A stretch of DNA of 64,000 nucleotides from Deltaproteobacteria bacterium GWB2_55_19. GTDB lineage: Bacteria; Desulfobacterota; GWC2-55-46. The notes beneath the pieces were generated by a model. That model was not told the origin of the DNA, searched no databases, and worked only from the letters and a program-made list of their open reading frames with translations. Within the stretch, counting starts at the first letter, position 1; each line of letters opens with the position of its first letter. The stretch lies in contig MGPQ01000020.1 of NCBI GenBank assembly GCA_001797465.1, positions 81,032-145,031 on the forward strand, in the 5' to 3' direction. Position numbers and translations under genes: made by a program. Below, in pieces: positions 52,818 through 60,286 of this stretch.

Positions 52818-54295
52818 TGGTAAAGGGCGATAAAGCAACCAGGACGGGCCGGAAAGAACCGGCCCGTTATTTTTTTGAGGGAGGCCTTTCCGCCCTGAGG
52901 CGGGACGCGCTTCTCAAGGCCGTTTATAAGGCGCTTGACGGGACGCCAGCCTGGCTCGTCGGCGGCGTTGTCCGGAACCTCGTTCTTTCAGAGCCGTCGG
53001 CCCCCGACTACGACTTTGCCGTTAAGGCAGACGTGAAGGGCGCGGCTTTGCGCATAGCCGAAAGGCTCAATGGCTCGTGCTTCCTCCTCGACGAAGAGAC
53101 CTCGACGTGGCGCGTGGCTGTAAAGAAAAAGACCGGAACCATTACCTTCGACTTCGCGCTTGTCAAAGACGATATCCTCCGCGATCTGTCCCTCCGTGAC
53201 TTTACGGTGAACGCGATGGCAGTTGGGCTCAGGGAGCTATTTGAAGGGGAGGCATCCGTCATCGACCCGACAGGAGGGCTTCTTGACGCGGACGCGCGCG
53301 TATTAAGGATGACCTCTCCGGAGGTCTTTGTGAGCGACCCCTTAAGGATACTCCGTGCGTTCCGGTTGTCTCTCCAGTACGGTCTTGAGATAGAAAAAGA
53401 GACAAGGCGGTCTCTTACGCAAAACGCCTTGCTCCTTAAGGAGGTCTCTGCCGAGAGGATACGGGACGAGCTCATTTTTATATTCTCGGGCAAAGGGACT
53501 GCGGATACCATAAGGGCTCTCTATGATGCGTCCGTTATCGCCTCCGTCTTCCCGGAGTTCAGGGGATGGGGGGACATCGGAGGGTATGACCTCCTTGAAC
53601 ACTCGCTCAAGACGCTCGATGAGGCGGAGTCTCTCGTAAATAATATTACGGATGATACTTTTCCTGGGGTCGCGAAGGAGTTGAAGGCGCACCTCGGGCG
53701 CAAGACCGGACATATCGAGAAAAAGGTAGTATTCAAGCTTGCGGCCTTTTTACACGACGCCGGAAAGGAGCTCGTAATCTCAAGGGAGGAGGTGAGGCTC
53801 AGATTTATCGGCCATGACTTCGAGGGTGCGAAAGCCGTGTCAGCGGCGTTAAAGCGCCTCAAGTTCAGCAACCGGACAGCCGGGACAATTGCGGGGCTCG
53901 TTAAAAACCACCACAGGGTCTTTGGCCTCGCCCAATTAACCGAGAGGACCTTCCGGGCAAAGGCGCACCTCTTCAGGGCTTCAAGCGGCGCGGATGGCGT
54001 CGACCTCGTCTGCCTCGCGCTCGCCGACGCGCGAGCCACAAGGAGTGAGGAAGACACAGACCTCTATCGTATAGCCCTCGATCTGCTTGAGTTCTATTTT
54101 AGAGTTTATTCAAAAAAGAAACCGAAGCCGCTCCTTGACGGCAAAGAGGTCATGAGGATATTCAAGGTGAAAGAAGGGCCAAAGGTGGGGGCGATACTCG
54201 TCTTTATAAACGAGGGGGTCGAAAAGGGGCTCGTGAGTGATAAAAAGGAAGCGGTCGAGTACGCGAGGGAGAGGCTGACGCACAAGAGCAAATAA
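52817..54295 (+). CDS. tRNA nucleotidyltransferase/poly(A) polymerase with HD domain
   Basis: Class-II nucleotidyltransferase (492 aa). The head has LVGGVVRNLVL (47-57) and the catalytic carboxylates Asp64/Asp66 in PDYDFAV, with RDFTVNAMA as neck motif. A C-terminal HD domain (FLHDAGKEL, about 313) adds phosphohydrolase-type residues. CCA-adding, A-adding and poly(A) enzymes share this layout; the sequence alone does not decide. It starts in a TGATG overlap with the TPR gene. The first 25 residues (KATRTGRKEPARYFFEGG) are not conserved in the family, and a later start is possible. Confidence 0.88.
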   Translation: MVKGDKATRTGRKEPARYFFEGGLSALRRDALLKAVYKALDGTPAWLVGGVVRNLVLSEPSAPDYDFAVKADVKGAALRIAERLNGSCFLLDEETSTWRVAVKKKTGTITFDFALVKDDILRDLSLRDFTVNAMAVGLRELFEGEASVIDPTGGLLDADARVLRMTSPEVFVSDPLRILRAFRLSLQYGLEIEKETRRSLTQNALLLKEVSAERIRDELIFIFSGKGTADTIRALYDASVIASVFPEFRGWGDIGGYDLLEHSLKTLDEAESLVNNITDDTFPGVAKELKAHLGRKTGHIEKKVVFKLAAFLHDAGKELVISREEVRLRFIGHDFEGAKAVSAALKRLKFSNRTAGTIAGLVKNHHRVFGLAQLTERTFRAKAHLFRASSGADGVDLVCLALADARATRSEEDTDLYRIALDLLEFYFRVYSKKKPKPLLDGKEVMRIFKVKEGPKVGAILVFINEGVEKGLVSDKKEAVEYARERLTHKSK

Positions 54296-54297
54296 TA

Positions 54298-54326
54298 TTG
54301 ACTTTGATGCGGCCTGAGGGTTACAT
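54298..54326 (+). promoter_or_regulatory. Candidate promoter for the cyclophilin gene
   Basis: TTGACT (54298-54303), 17-base spacer, TTACAT (54321-54326). The -35 is good and the -10 weak. It lies immediately after the preceding stop codon. Confidence 0.4.
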
Positions 54327-54350
54327 TAAATTTTTAAAACGGAGGCGTGG

Positions 54351-54941
54351 ATGAATTTTTTAAAGATATTAGTTCTGGCCGTAGTGGCCGTGGCCTTAGG
54401 CCTTGTGAATCATACGGAATCAATAGCGGCGAAAAAGGGGGCAAAGAAGATGACTGAGAAGAAAGAGCTGAGGGCGATACTTGATACGAAGTACGGGGAG
54501 ATAGAGCTAAAGTTCTTTCCCGAGTCTGCGCCTAACCACGTGGAGAACTTCGTAAGGCTCTCAAAGGAAGGGCTCTACGACAACACGATATTCCACAGGG
54601 TAATACCCGGCTTCATGATACAGGGCGGGGACCCGAACACCAAGGGGCCGAACACCGAGACCTACGGTACCGGAGGGCCCGGCAAGAACCTCAAGGCCGA
54701 GTTCAACGCCATCTCCCACAAGAGGGGGATAGTCTCGATGGCGCGCTCCCAGCACCCGGACAGCGCGGGCTCCCAGTTCTTCATAGTCGTGAAGGACTCC
54801 GAGTTTTTGGACAGGCAGTACACGGTCTTCGGCGAGGTGGTAAAAGGCATGGAGGTCGTGGACAAGATTGTGAACCTCCCCCGGAACTCCCGGGACCTGC
54901 CGAATGAGCGGGTGGAGATGAAGGTCAAAATAATAGAATAG
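54351..54941 (+). CDS. Cyclophilin-type peptidyl-prolyl isomerase
   Basis: PPIase (196 aa) with an N-terminal hydrophobic signal (FLKILVLAVVAVALGLV), so probably periplasmic. The cyclophilin core shows NFVRLSKEGLYDNTIFHRVIPGFMIQGGDP with the active-site Arg, and GSQFFIVV. An internal Met (MTEKKELRAIL, residue 34) could give a cytoplasmic form, but GGAGG before the ATG at 54351 supports the longer product. An intrinsic terminator follows directly. A remnant of a second cyclophilin tail lies about 140 bases downstream. Confidence 0.94.
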   Translation: MNFLKILVLAVVAVALGLVNHTESIAAKKGAKKMTEKKELRAILDTKYGEIELKFFPESAPNHVENFVRLSKEGLYDNTIFHRVIPGFMIQGGDPNTKGPNTETYGTGGPGKNLKAEFNAISHKRGIVSMARSQHPDSAGSQFFIVVKDSEFLDRQYTVFGEVVKGMEVVDKIVNLPRNSRDLPNERVEMKVKIIE

Positions 54942-54944
54942 AAC

Positions 54945-54975
54945 AAAAGGCCCCGAAAGGGGCCTTTTGGTTTTT
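54945..54975 (+). terminator. Intrinsic terminator after cyclophilin
   Basis: AAAAGGCCCC (54945-54954) and GGGGCCTTTT (54959-54968) pair around a GAAA tetraloop, followed by GGTTTTT. The A/T arms could let it act on both strands. Nearly the same hairpin recurs at 56112-56137. Confidence 0.93.
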
Positions 54976-55081
54976 GGGGCAGGGTGCGCGGGGCGCACCG
55001 TTCAAAACGGTTTTTGAGGGGCTGCGCCACACAGCATGTCTGATTACAGAAGGTCTCACTTAATGATACGCAAAACGCAAG

Positions 55082-55146
55082 GCTTCCGAACAGGTAGAAA
55101 TTAAAGTGAGGATAATAGAGTGGAACGAAGGGCCCCGGAAGGGATA
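55082..55146 (+). pseudogene. Remnant 3' end of a second cyclophilin gene
   Basis: Bases 55093-55143 align without gaps to 54911-54961, the last codons of the intact cyclophilin plus its terminator, at about 75 % identity. In frame it reads SEQVEIKVRIIEW against NERVEMKVKIIE-stop. Most differences in the coding part are at third codon positions and the stop is changed to TGG. This looks like the tail of an old tandem paralogue whose body has been lost. The terminator remnant now supplies the GGAAGGG ahead of the next gene. Confidence 0.6.
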
Positions 55147-55149
55147 GAT

Positions 55150-55689
55150 ATGTCACCGGCAAAAATCAAAGAAATAGAAGATGCTATACGAAAGCTTAAT
55201 GAGACATACGAGGAGTATTCAACTTCTCTCAAAGGTAGCGACCATCGCAATTTTCTTGAATTAAAAATTCAAGCTGAAATCGTGCAGTTTGAGCTATGCT
55301 CACAAATGAGAGAGATTCTGGAAAATGAACCATCAACATTCGCACGTAAAGTCGCGATTAAGGGTTTTATTCATACCGTTTACGAATATGACAAAACACT
55401 GCGCGGTAACCTCATAAATCGTACGACAAAACTCGCTTACACGAGAGATATGCCAGAATTGAAAAAGAACCTTCAGGCAATATCAAGAGCTTGGCGAGAA
55501 GCTCTAAGGTCAGTAAATAAATTCAAGGATCTTCGTGACAAAGCCACTGGCCACTATGATTCGGATATTTCAAGGCAAATAGACCTTATTAAATCTATAG
55601 ATGAATCTTGTGACTTTAAAGTTTGTGAAAATTTTCTCTCGTTCAACATGGACTATCTTTGCATTTTAAGAGATATCGGGAGAGGTTAA
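55150..55689 (+). CDS. Hypothetical HEPN-like protein in low-G+C patch
   Basis: An all-helical protein of 179 residues. I do not recognise the family with certainty. The segment FKDLRDKATGHYD has Arg, five residues, then His, the R-x4-6-H pattern of HEPN ribonucleases and abortive-infection (AbiU2-like) proteins. An upstream helix (LNETYEEYSTSLKG) and a long helical body fit that fold. Codon use is A/T-rich, clearly unlike every neighbour, which indicates horizontal gain. The in-frame GTG at 55120 lies in the cyclophilin remnant; ATG at 55150 with GGAAGGG six bases upstream is preferred. No antitoxin partner is visible. Confidence 0.65.
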   Translation: MSPAKIKEIEDAIRKLNETYEEYSTSLKGSDHRNFLELKIQAEIVQFELCSQMREILENEPSTFARKVAIKGFIHTVYEYDKTLRGNLINRTTKLAYTRDMPELKKNLQAISRAWREALRSVNKFKDLRDKATGHYDSDISRQIDLIKSIDESCDFKVCENFLSFNMDYLCILRDIGRG

Positions 55690-55731
55690 TATTTGGACTG
55701 AGCGTAGCGAAGCCCAACAAGGTTTATAGTC

Positions 55732-56055
55732 CCCTCTCCCCTTGTGGGAGAGGGCGGAGGGTGAGGGGGGATTTTGATTTTCGTTCAGTCTTTACCAAAA
55801 CACCGGCGCAGGGCGGAGAACGCCTAAGGGAGGGAGAGGCGAGCGCGCCGAGGGAGATTAGACGCGAAGCGCTCTAAGGGGCGCGCGAGCGGGAAGGGGA
55901 GGAAGGAAGCGTTAGGAGCCCCTGCGCGAAAGCGCGCGGAGCGCGCAAAAAGGCCTTTAGTAAAAGTGCCTTCTCCCCTCCTTACCAAGGAGGGGCGGGG
56001 GGAGGTCGTCGTGCTTTAAAACCACCCCACCCTGCCTCCCCTTGTAAAGGGGAGG
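55732..56055. repeat. Repeat-rich intergenic patch with three hairpins
   Basis: This gene-free stretch of about 450 bases holds hairpins CCCTCTCCC/GGGAGAGGG (55732-55754), CCCCTCCTT/AAGGAGGGG (55975-55995) and CCTCCCCTT/AAGGGGAGG (56035-56055). A direct repeat GCGCAAAAAGGCC(C)TTT at 55943 and 56068 flanks the last two. Base composition swings sharply (a GCGC-rich core near 55840-55950). It looks like a landing zone for dispersed repeats, with no coding support. Confidence 0.65.
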
Positions 56056-56111
56056 AGATTTACTACTGCGCAAAAAGGCCCTTTGTGAAAATATGTTGAT
56101 AGCCCAAAACA

Positions 56112-56137
56112 AAAAAGGCCCCTTTCGGGGCCTTTTT
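56112..56137. terminator. Bidirectional-looking terminator
   Basis: AAAAAGGCCCC (56112-56122) and GGGGCCTTTTT (56127-56137) form an 11-bp stem with a TTTC loop. T runs are available for both strands, so it can end the minus-strand Cys-rich gene and any plus-strand transcript. Confidence 0.85.
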
Positions 56138-56145
56138 CATAAAAA

Positions 56146-56700
56146 CTATTTTTTCGCCTTCCCCTTCTTCTCCACTATCTCAAAGACCGCCCTTATCTCT
56201 TTTTTCTGCGTCTCAAAGAGCGAAGGGACTTTTCTGCCCTTCGCGGGTTTCTCCTTGCACTTGCAGGATTTGCGGAGCGGCGTGTCTATGAAGAGCCTGC
56301 CCCTGTGCCATGTGATGGGGAAGACCCTGCATATCGTCGGCACTATCCGCTTCGGGGCCTTCTTCGTCGCCCACAGATAAAAGAGCGAGCATCCCCTTTT
56401 CCCCTTGAGGCGGAAGGCGCAGGTCTTGTCCTTTTTTCTTACAGCCGTTTCCATGTACGCGCCGCCGAGGTAGTCGTCGTCCTCTTTTAATGCCGTCTTG
56501 AAGCAATCCTCGACCTTCGCGCCTACGAGCGGCTCGATCAGGTCCCTGTGCCTGTTTATGAGCTTGATCGCGGTAAGGTCCACGTCACAGCCGTACTCGC
56601 AACACTCGTCCGCGCAGGAGGACCCGTAACATCCCTCGTCGTAAAGCCCGGCCTGCGTCATCACCTTCGGGTCTATTTGCGTTATCTTTATCTTCTTCAT
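56146..56700 (-). CDS. Cysteine-rich YkgJ-like protein
   Basis: A minus-strand protein of 184 residues with many cysteines: CYGSSCADECCEYGCDVD near the N-terminus, then CAF, GKRGCSLF, ICRVFP and CKC. This pattern is that of YkgJ-type or DUF3109-like zinc/iron-chelating proteins. No signal peptide, so cytoplasmic. TTG at 56733 would add 11 residues; ATG at 56700 with GGAGG about 11 bases upstream is preferred. It ends just before a bidirectional terminator. Function unknown; metal or cluster binding inferred. Confidence 0.82.
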   Translation of the reverse strand: MKKIKITQIDPKVMTQAGLYDEGCYGSSCADECCEYGCDVDLTAIKLINRHRDLIEPLVGAKVEDCFKTALKEDDDYLGGAYMETAVRKKDKTCAFRLKGKRGCSLFYLWATKKAPKRIVPTICRVFPITWHRGRLFIDTPLRKSCKCKEKPAKGRKVPSLFETQKKEIRAVFEIVEKKGKAKK

Positions 56701-56849
56701 CCTGAAAAATGCCTCCGGCCGCGAAATTTTCAAAGACTGGATTATATACGATTTGGATTTATTTGAACAGGGAATTTGAAAGGCGGATTGTAAAGTATGA
56801 TAGGGGAGGGTGGGAAAATTATGGGCAGGCTCTTAAAAATCCAAAACAG

Positions 56850-57009
56850 TGTCATTGCGAGCGAAGCGAAGCAATCTTTTCTTTTTATCTATTACTAAAC
56901 CCCTTGAGATTGCTTCGTCGCTTGATCGAAAAGCGGCCTAAGCCGATACAGGCTGAGCCGCTTGATATGGTTTTGCCCGGTCCGGCGAGGACCGCTCCTC
57001 GCAATGACA
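56850..57009. repeat. Inverted-repeat element with nested insertion
   Basis: Terminal inverted repeats TGTCATTGCGAG (56850-56861) and CTCGCAATGACA (56998-57009) bound the element. Inner arms CGAAGCAATCT (56867-56877) and AGATTGCTTCG (56907-56917) form a second pairing. This is the widespread CATTGCGAGCGAAGCG-type bacterial repeat. Between the inner arm and the right end lies one degenerate copy of the TTTGCCCG-TCCGGCGAGGAC repeat (56963-56992), so one family is nested in another. The 373-base gap holds no gene. Confidence 0.8.
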
Positions 57010-57073
57010 AAAGGGGCGAGCAGGAATAGAAGTGAGGAATGGAACCGTTAAGCGGTTTTCGGGGGAAGGCTTT

Positions 57074-57748
57074 TCATGTCCGCCCGTGCGCCCTGGCCTC
57101 GACCTTGATGTTGTTTACGACCTCGTTAACGCCCCAGACGTACCACGCGTCGTCCTCGGCGGCCTCTTTTTCTATCTCCGAGTGGGCGACCCCGGTGAGC
57201 GTCACAACCCAGTTGCTCGCCGTTGTCCGTATGGAGCTTGCGTCGACAAGCGTGTCCTTTTCCAGTACGAGCATTAAGGCGTCGACGACCTCGTCGTCCG
57301 AGTCCTCCTCAGGAGGGACGACCTCTATCGAGTTTATGACGTCAACAGAGCCTGGCACCCACCATGCGAGCACCCCGGCGAGCCGCTTGTGGCTGAGTGA
57401 TGAAACCTCGCCCTCGAGGTCGACTATGCCGTCTCTTACCTCGACCTTGATGCCGCAGGACTTAAGCGTCGGCTCCCCGTCGAGCGCGTCAATCAGGTGC
57501 TTCATTATCTCGGCGTCCGACATGGCCGTGGCCGGCCTTACTTTAAGCCTGTCGATGACGCCTTCAGACCCCGCGAGGACCATCGCCTTAAGGAGAGCCC
57601 TTTTCTTCTGTGAGACGCGCTCTACGGTCCCTTCGATAAGGAGGGACAAAGACTCCATGCCGCAGTGGATCGGGTTTTTACGGGGGTCTATGTGGAGCTC
57701 GTCCGTAAGCGCGGCCTTTAACTCCTTTACCGGGTCAAGTATTTTCAT
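57074..57748 (-). CDS. Multi-BON-domain protein
   Basis: A minus-strand protein of 224 residues with three BON-like units, at about 1-75, 80-145 and 155-220; the second contains the clear pattern IKVEVRDGIVDLEGEVSSLSHKR, the third VVTLTGVAHSEIEKEAAEDDAW and VNEVVNNIKVEA. BON domains bind membranes or polymers and are usually exported (OsmY). No signal peptide is seen from the chosen ATG (57748, GGAG five bases upstream), so a cytoplasmic form is suggested. An in-frame upstream start (57847) gives no signal peptide either. Function unknown. Confidence 0.85.
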   Translation of the reverse strand: MKILDPVKELKAALTDELHIDPRKNPIHCGMESLSLLIEGTVERVSQKKRALLKAMVLAGSEGVIDRLKVRPATAMSDAEIMKHLIDALDGEPTLKSCGIKVEVRDGIVDLEGEVSSLSHKRLAGVLAWWVPGSVDVINSIEVVPPEEDSDDEVVDALMLVLEKDTLVDASSIRTTASNWVVTLTGVAHSEIEKEAAEDDAWYVWGVNEVVNNIKVEARAHGRT

Positions 57749-57937
57749 GTCGCTCCGCTCTGTTTGTGTCGATTTTGCGGCGTGTCTTGACTCTCGATAC
57801 ATCGAAGACCGCATTACGAGTATATCAGGGGACCCGCCATTTAACAAGCCGTGTTGGGCGAATAACGCGCCTGGGGCTTATCGTGAAAATCCCCTGAAAA
57901 TCAGGGAAAAACCGCTCTGGACCGGTTCAATTATCGC

Positions 57938-57966
57938 TTGCAATCGTTTTTTTTGTGTGCTAAATT
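57938..57966 (+). promoter_or_regulatory. Promoter of the rimP-nusA-infB operon
   Basis: TTGCAA (57938-57943), 17-base spacer with a T tract, TAAATT (57961-57966). Predicted start near 57973, 25 bases before the leader hairpin. The rest of the 340-base gap upstream of rimP (from 57749) shows nothing further. Confidence 0.6.
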
Positions 57967-57997
57967 GTATTTATTAACAGCCTCTTATGTTTCCTGC

Positions 57998-58022
57998 AAG
58001 TGGGCATTTAGCCCACTTTTTT
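57998..58022 (+). ncRNA. rimP-leader-like hairpin/attenuator
   Basis: AAGTGGGC (57998-58005) pairs with GCCCACTT (58011-58018) around ATTTA and is followed by a T run and GTTTG. A terminator-like hairpin of this form in the 5' leader of rimP is known as the rimP leader in proteobacteria. It probably attenuates the operon. Identification rests on position and shape, not on a covariance search. Confidence 0.7.
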
Positions 58023-58088
58023 GTTTGAGCCCCGGAAAATTTGAAAGGCTTTCGAGCGGAGGCTTGAACTTCGGGAAAGGCGTGCCCC

Positions 58089-58559
58089 TTGAAAATAATG
58101 ACGACAGGGATAGAAGAAAAGGTGAGAGCCCTCGCCGAGCCTCTGCTCGCTGACAAAGGGATGGAGCTCGTAGACCTCGCCTTCGTAACGGAGCACGGAA
58201 GGCACGTGCTCCGTATCTTCATTGACAAGCCTGGCGGCGTAACAGTCGACGATTGCGGGGACTTCAGCAAGGAGTTTTCCACCATACTCGACGTAGACGA
58301 CCCTATCCCCCAGAGATATATGCTTGAGGTCTCGTCCCCCGGCCTCGACAGGCCGCTCGTAAGGGAGGCGGACTTCAAAAGGTTCGCCGGGAAAAAGGCG
58401 AAGATAAAGGCAAAAGAGGCGATAGATGGCAGAAGGAACTTCAAGGCCGTAATAGAGAATGTCGTTGAAGGCAAGGTCTTCGTGACGGACTTCGACGGAA
58501 AGAAGTTCGAGATAGCGCTCTCAAATATCGAGAGGGCCCGGCTTGAAATAGAATTCTGA
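58089..58559 (+). CDS. rimP: Ribosome maturation factor RimP
   Basis: RimP (156 aa) helps assemble the 30S subunit. LAEPLLADKGMELVDLAFV and HVLRIFIDKPGGVTVDDC form the N-terminal domain, YMLEVSSPGLDRPL the signature, and the C-terminal SH3-like domain ends in LSNIERARLEIEF. GGAAAGG ending at 58080 supports the TTG at 58089 over the ATG at 58098. First gene of the canonical rimP-nusA-infB operon. Confidence 0.96.
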   Translation: MKIMTTGIEEKVRALAEPLLADKGMELVDLAFVTEHGRHVLRIFIDKPGGVTVDDCGDFSKEFSTILDVDDPIPQRYMLEVSSPGLDRPLVREADFKRFAGKKAKIKAKEAIDGRRNFKAVIENVVEGKVFVTDFDGKKFEIALSNIERARLEIEF

Positions 58560-58652
58560 GACGGAAACCGGTTCGGCCATATAAGATTGCGAATATCCTG
58601 CCGCATGGCGGGTTTAAAATTAAAGAATAAGAGATTTCGGAGGTTTTTTTAA

Positions 58653-59960
58653 ATGTCATTAAATCTTACCCATATAATCGACCAGGTCGGCAAGGACAAG
58701 GGGATAGACAAGGCGATACTCATCGACGCCCTTGAGTCCGCCATGTTGAAGGCCGCCGAGAAGAGGTTCGGACAGAATAAGGTAATAGAGGCCCACTACC
58801 AGGAAGAGGCCGGGGAGATAGAGCTGTTCCTCTTCAAGACCGTCGTCGAGGAGGCCCAGGACCCCGATACCGAGATATCCTTGGAGGAAGCGAAGGAGCT
58901 CGATCCGGAGGTCGCGCTCGGAGACAGCCTCGGCGTAAAGTTAAACCAGAAGGAGTTCGGCAGGATCGACGCCCAGACCGCCAAACAGATAATCATACAG
59001 AAGGTCAGGGAGGCCGAGCGCAATATAGTATTCAGCGAGTACAGCTCGAAAAAGGGCGAGATAATAACCGGCATAGTACAGAGGTTTGAGAAGGGCGACA
59101 TCATCGTAGACCTCGGCAGGGCCGAGGCCGTGCTCCCCAAGAAGGAGCAGGTCAGGCGCGAGGGATACAGGCAGGGCGAGCGCTTAAGGGGCATAGTCCT
59201 CGACGTAAAGGCCGAGGCCAAGGGGCCGCAGGTCGTCATGTCCCGCACCCACCCGGGGTTCCTCATAAAGCTCTTCCAGATGGAGGTCCCCGAGGTATAC
59301 GAGGGGATAGTCGAGATAAAGGGCGCGGCGAGGGAGCCCGGCGACAGGGCGAAGATCGCGGTCGTCTCCCATAATAACGACGTCGACCCGGTAGGCGCTT
59401 GCGTCGGAGTAAAGGGCTCCAGGGTCCAGGCCGTCGTTCAGGAGCTTAAGGGCGAAAAGATCGATATCGTCCACTGGTCGGACGATTCAGCCATATTCGT
59501 AAAGAACACGCTCTCGCCGGCCCAGATAGCGCGGGTCATAATGGACGAGTCCGAGCACGCGATGGAGGTCATCGTCCCCGACGACCAGCTCTCGCTCGCC
59601 ATAGGGAAGAAAGGCCAGAACGTAAGGCTCGCGGCCAAACTCACGGGCTGGAAGATAGACATAAGGACTGAAACCGATACCAAGGGCGCGAAGGAAGCGT
59701 TTTCCCCGGAAGAGGCGCTCCGGAAAGAGGTCGAGGCCGCCGGCGCGAGGGAGGATCAGGAGAGGGCCGACTCGGTCAAGGCCGTCGGCGATTTCCTGAA
59801 CATCTCCCCTGAAGTCGCGCTCTCGCTCGTAAGGGGCGGGTACGATACCACGGCCAGGGTCTTGAGACTTAACCGGGAGGAGCTCCGCAAGGTCGAAGGG
59901 CTCAACGACGAATCCATCGAGCTCGTCCTTGATTCCATAAAGGAGCACACGGGCAGATAA
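58653..59960 (+). CDS. nusA: Transcription factor NusA
   Basis: RNA-polymerase-binding elongation/termination factor (435 aa). N-terminal RNAP-binding domain (1-125), S1 domain (about 130-200; GIVQRFEKGDIIVDLGRAEAVLP), KH1 (VGACVGVKGSRVQAVVQEL) and KH2 (LSLAIGKKGQNVRLAAKLTGWKIDI), then a single helix-hairpin-helix-like C-terminal unit (about 375-430) rather than the two acidic repeats of E. coli. GGAGG lies before the ATG. It probably also autoregulates its operon through the leader hairpin (inference). Confidence 0.97.
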   Translation: MSLNLTHIIDQVGKDKGIDKAILIDALESAMLKAAEKRFGQNKVIEAHYQEEAGEIELFLFKTVVEEAQDPDTEISLEEAKELDPEVALGDSLGVKLNQKEFGRIDAQTAKQIIIQKVREAERNIVFSEYSSKKGEIITGIVQRFEKGDIIVDLGRAEAVLPKKEQVRREGYRQGERLRGIVLDVKAEAKGPQVVMSRTHPGFLIKLFQMEVPEVYEGIVEIKGAAREPGDRAKIAVVSHNNDVDPVGACVGVKGSRVQAVVQELKGEKIDIVHWSDDSAIFVKNTLSPAQIARVIMDESEHAMEVIVPDDQLSLAIGKKGQNVRLAAKLTGWKIDIRTETDTKGAKEAFSPEEALRKEVEAAGAREDQERADSVKAVGDFLNISPEVALSLVRGGYDTTARVLRLNREELRKVEGLNDESIELVLDSIKEHTGR

Positions 59961-59963
59961 GGG

Positions 59964-60215
59964 ATGCCGGAGAGGACCTGTATCGGTTGCAGGGCCGTAA
60001 AGGACAAGGCAGGGCTCGCGAGGCTCGCCGTTGTCGACGGAGGGCTTGAGTTGGACGGCAAATGGAGGTTGCCCGGCAGGGGCGCCTACATATGCCGCGA
60101 CGAACAGTGCGTAAGGGCCGCTTATAAAAGGAAGGATTGTTTCGCAAAGGCGCTTAAGCGCGCAGTAACCCTGCCGGAGGAAAAAGAGCTCCGGGAGCTT
60201 ATCATAAAACAATAA
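59964..60215 (+). CDS. rnpM: YlxR/RnpM-family protein (DUF448)
   Basis: An 83-residue protein with RTCIGCRAVKDKAGLARL, GRGAYICRDEQCVRAAYKRK: the RTCxGCR start and GRGAYxC motif define the YlxR (DUF448) family, reported to bind RNA and modulate RNase P in Bacillus. It begins three bases after nusA and precedes infB, the standard place. In this copy the Cys set is C6, C9, C44 and C49-like, suggesting a small metal or RNA site. Confidence 0.93.
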   Translation: MPERTCIGCRAVKDKAGLARLAVVDGGLELDGKWRLPGRGAYICRDEQCVRAAYKRKDCFAKALKRAVTLPEEKELRELIIKQ

Positions 60216-60286
60216 AAGAACCATGACCTCGGAAGAGGGAAAAGGCAAAGGCTTATTAAAGCCTTTTTGGGGGTTTCGCCAGCATA

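Noticed and set aside
57039..57977. 312-codon plus-strand frame opposite the BON gene
   Set aside because: The minus strand encodes recognisable BON domains with a ribosome binding site; the plus frame is Ser/Thr-rich shadow peptide.
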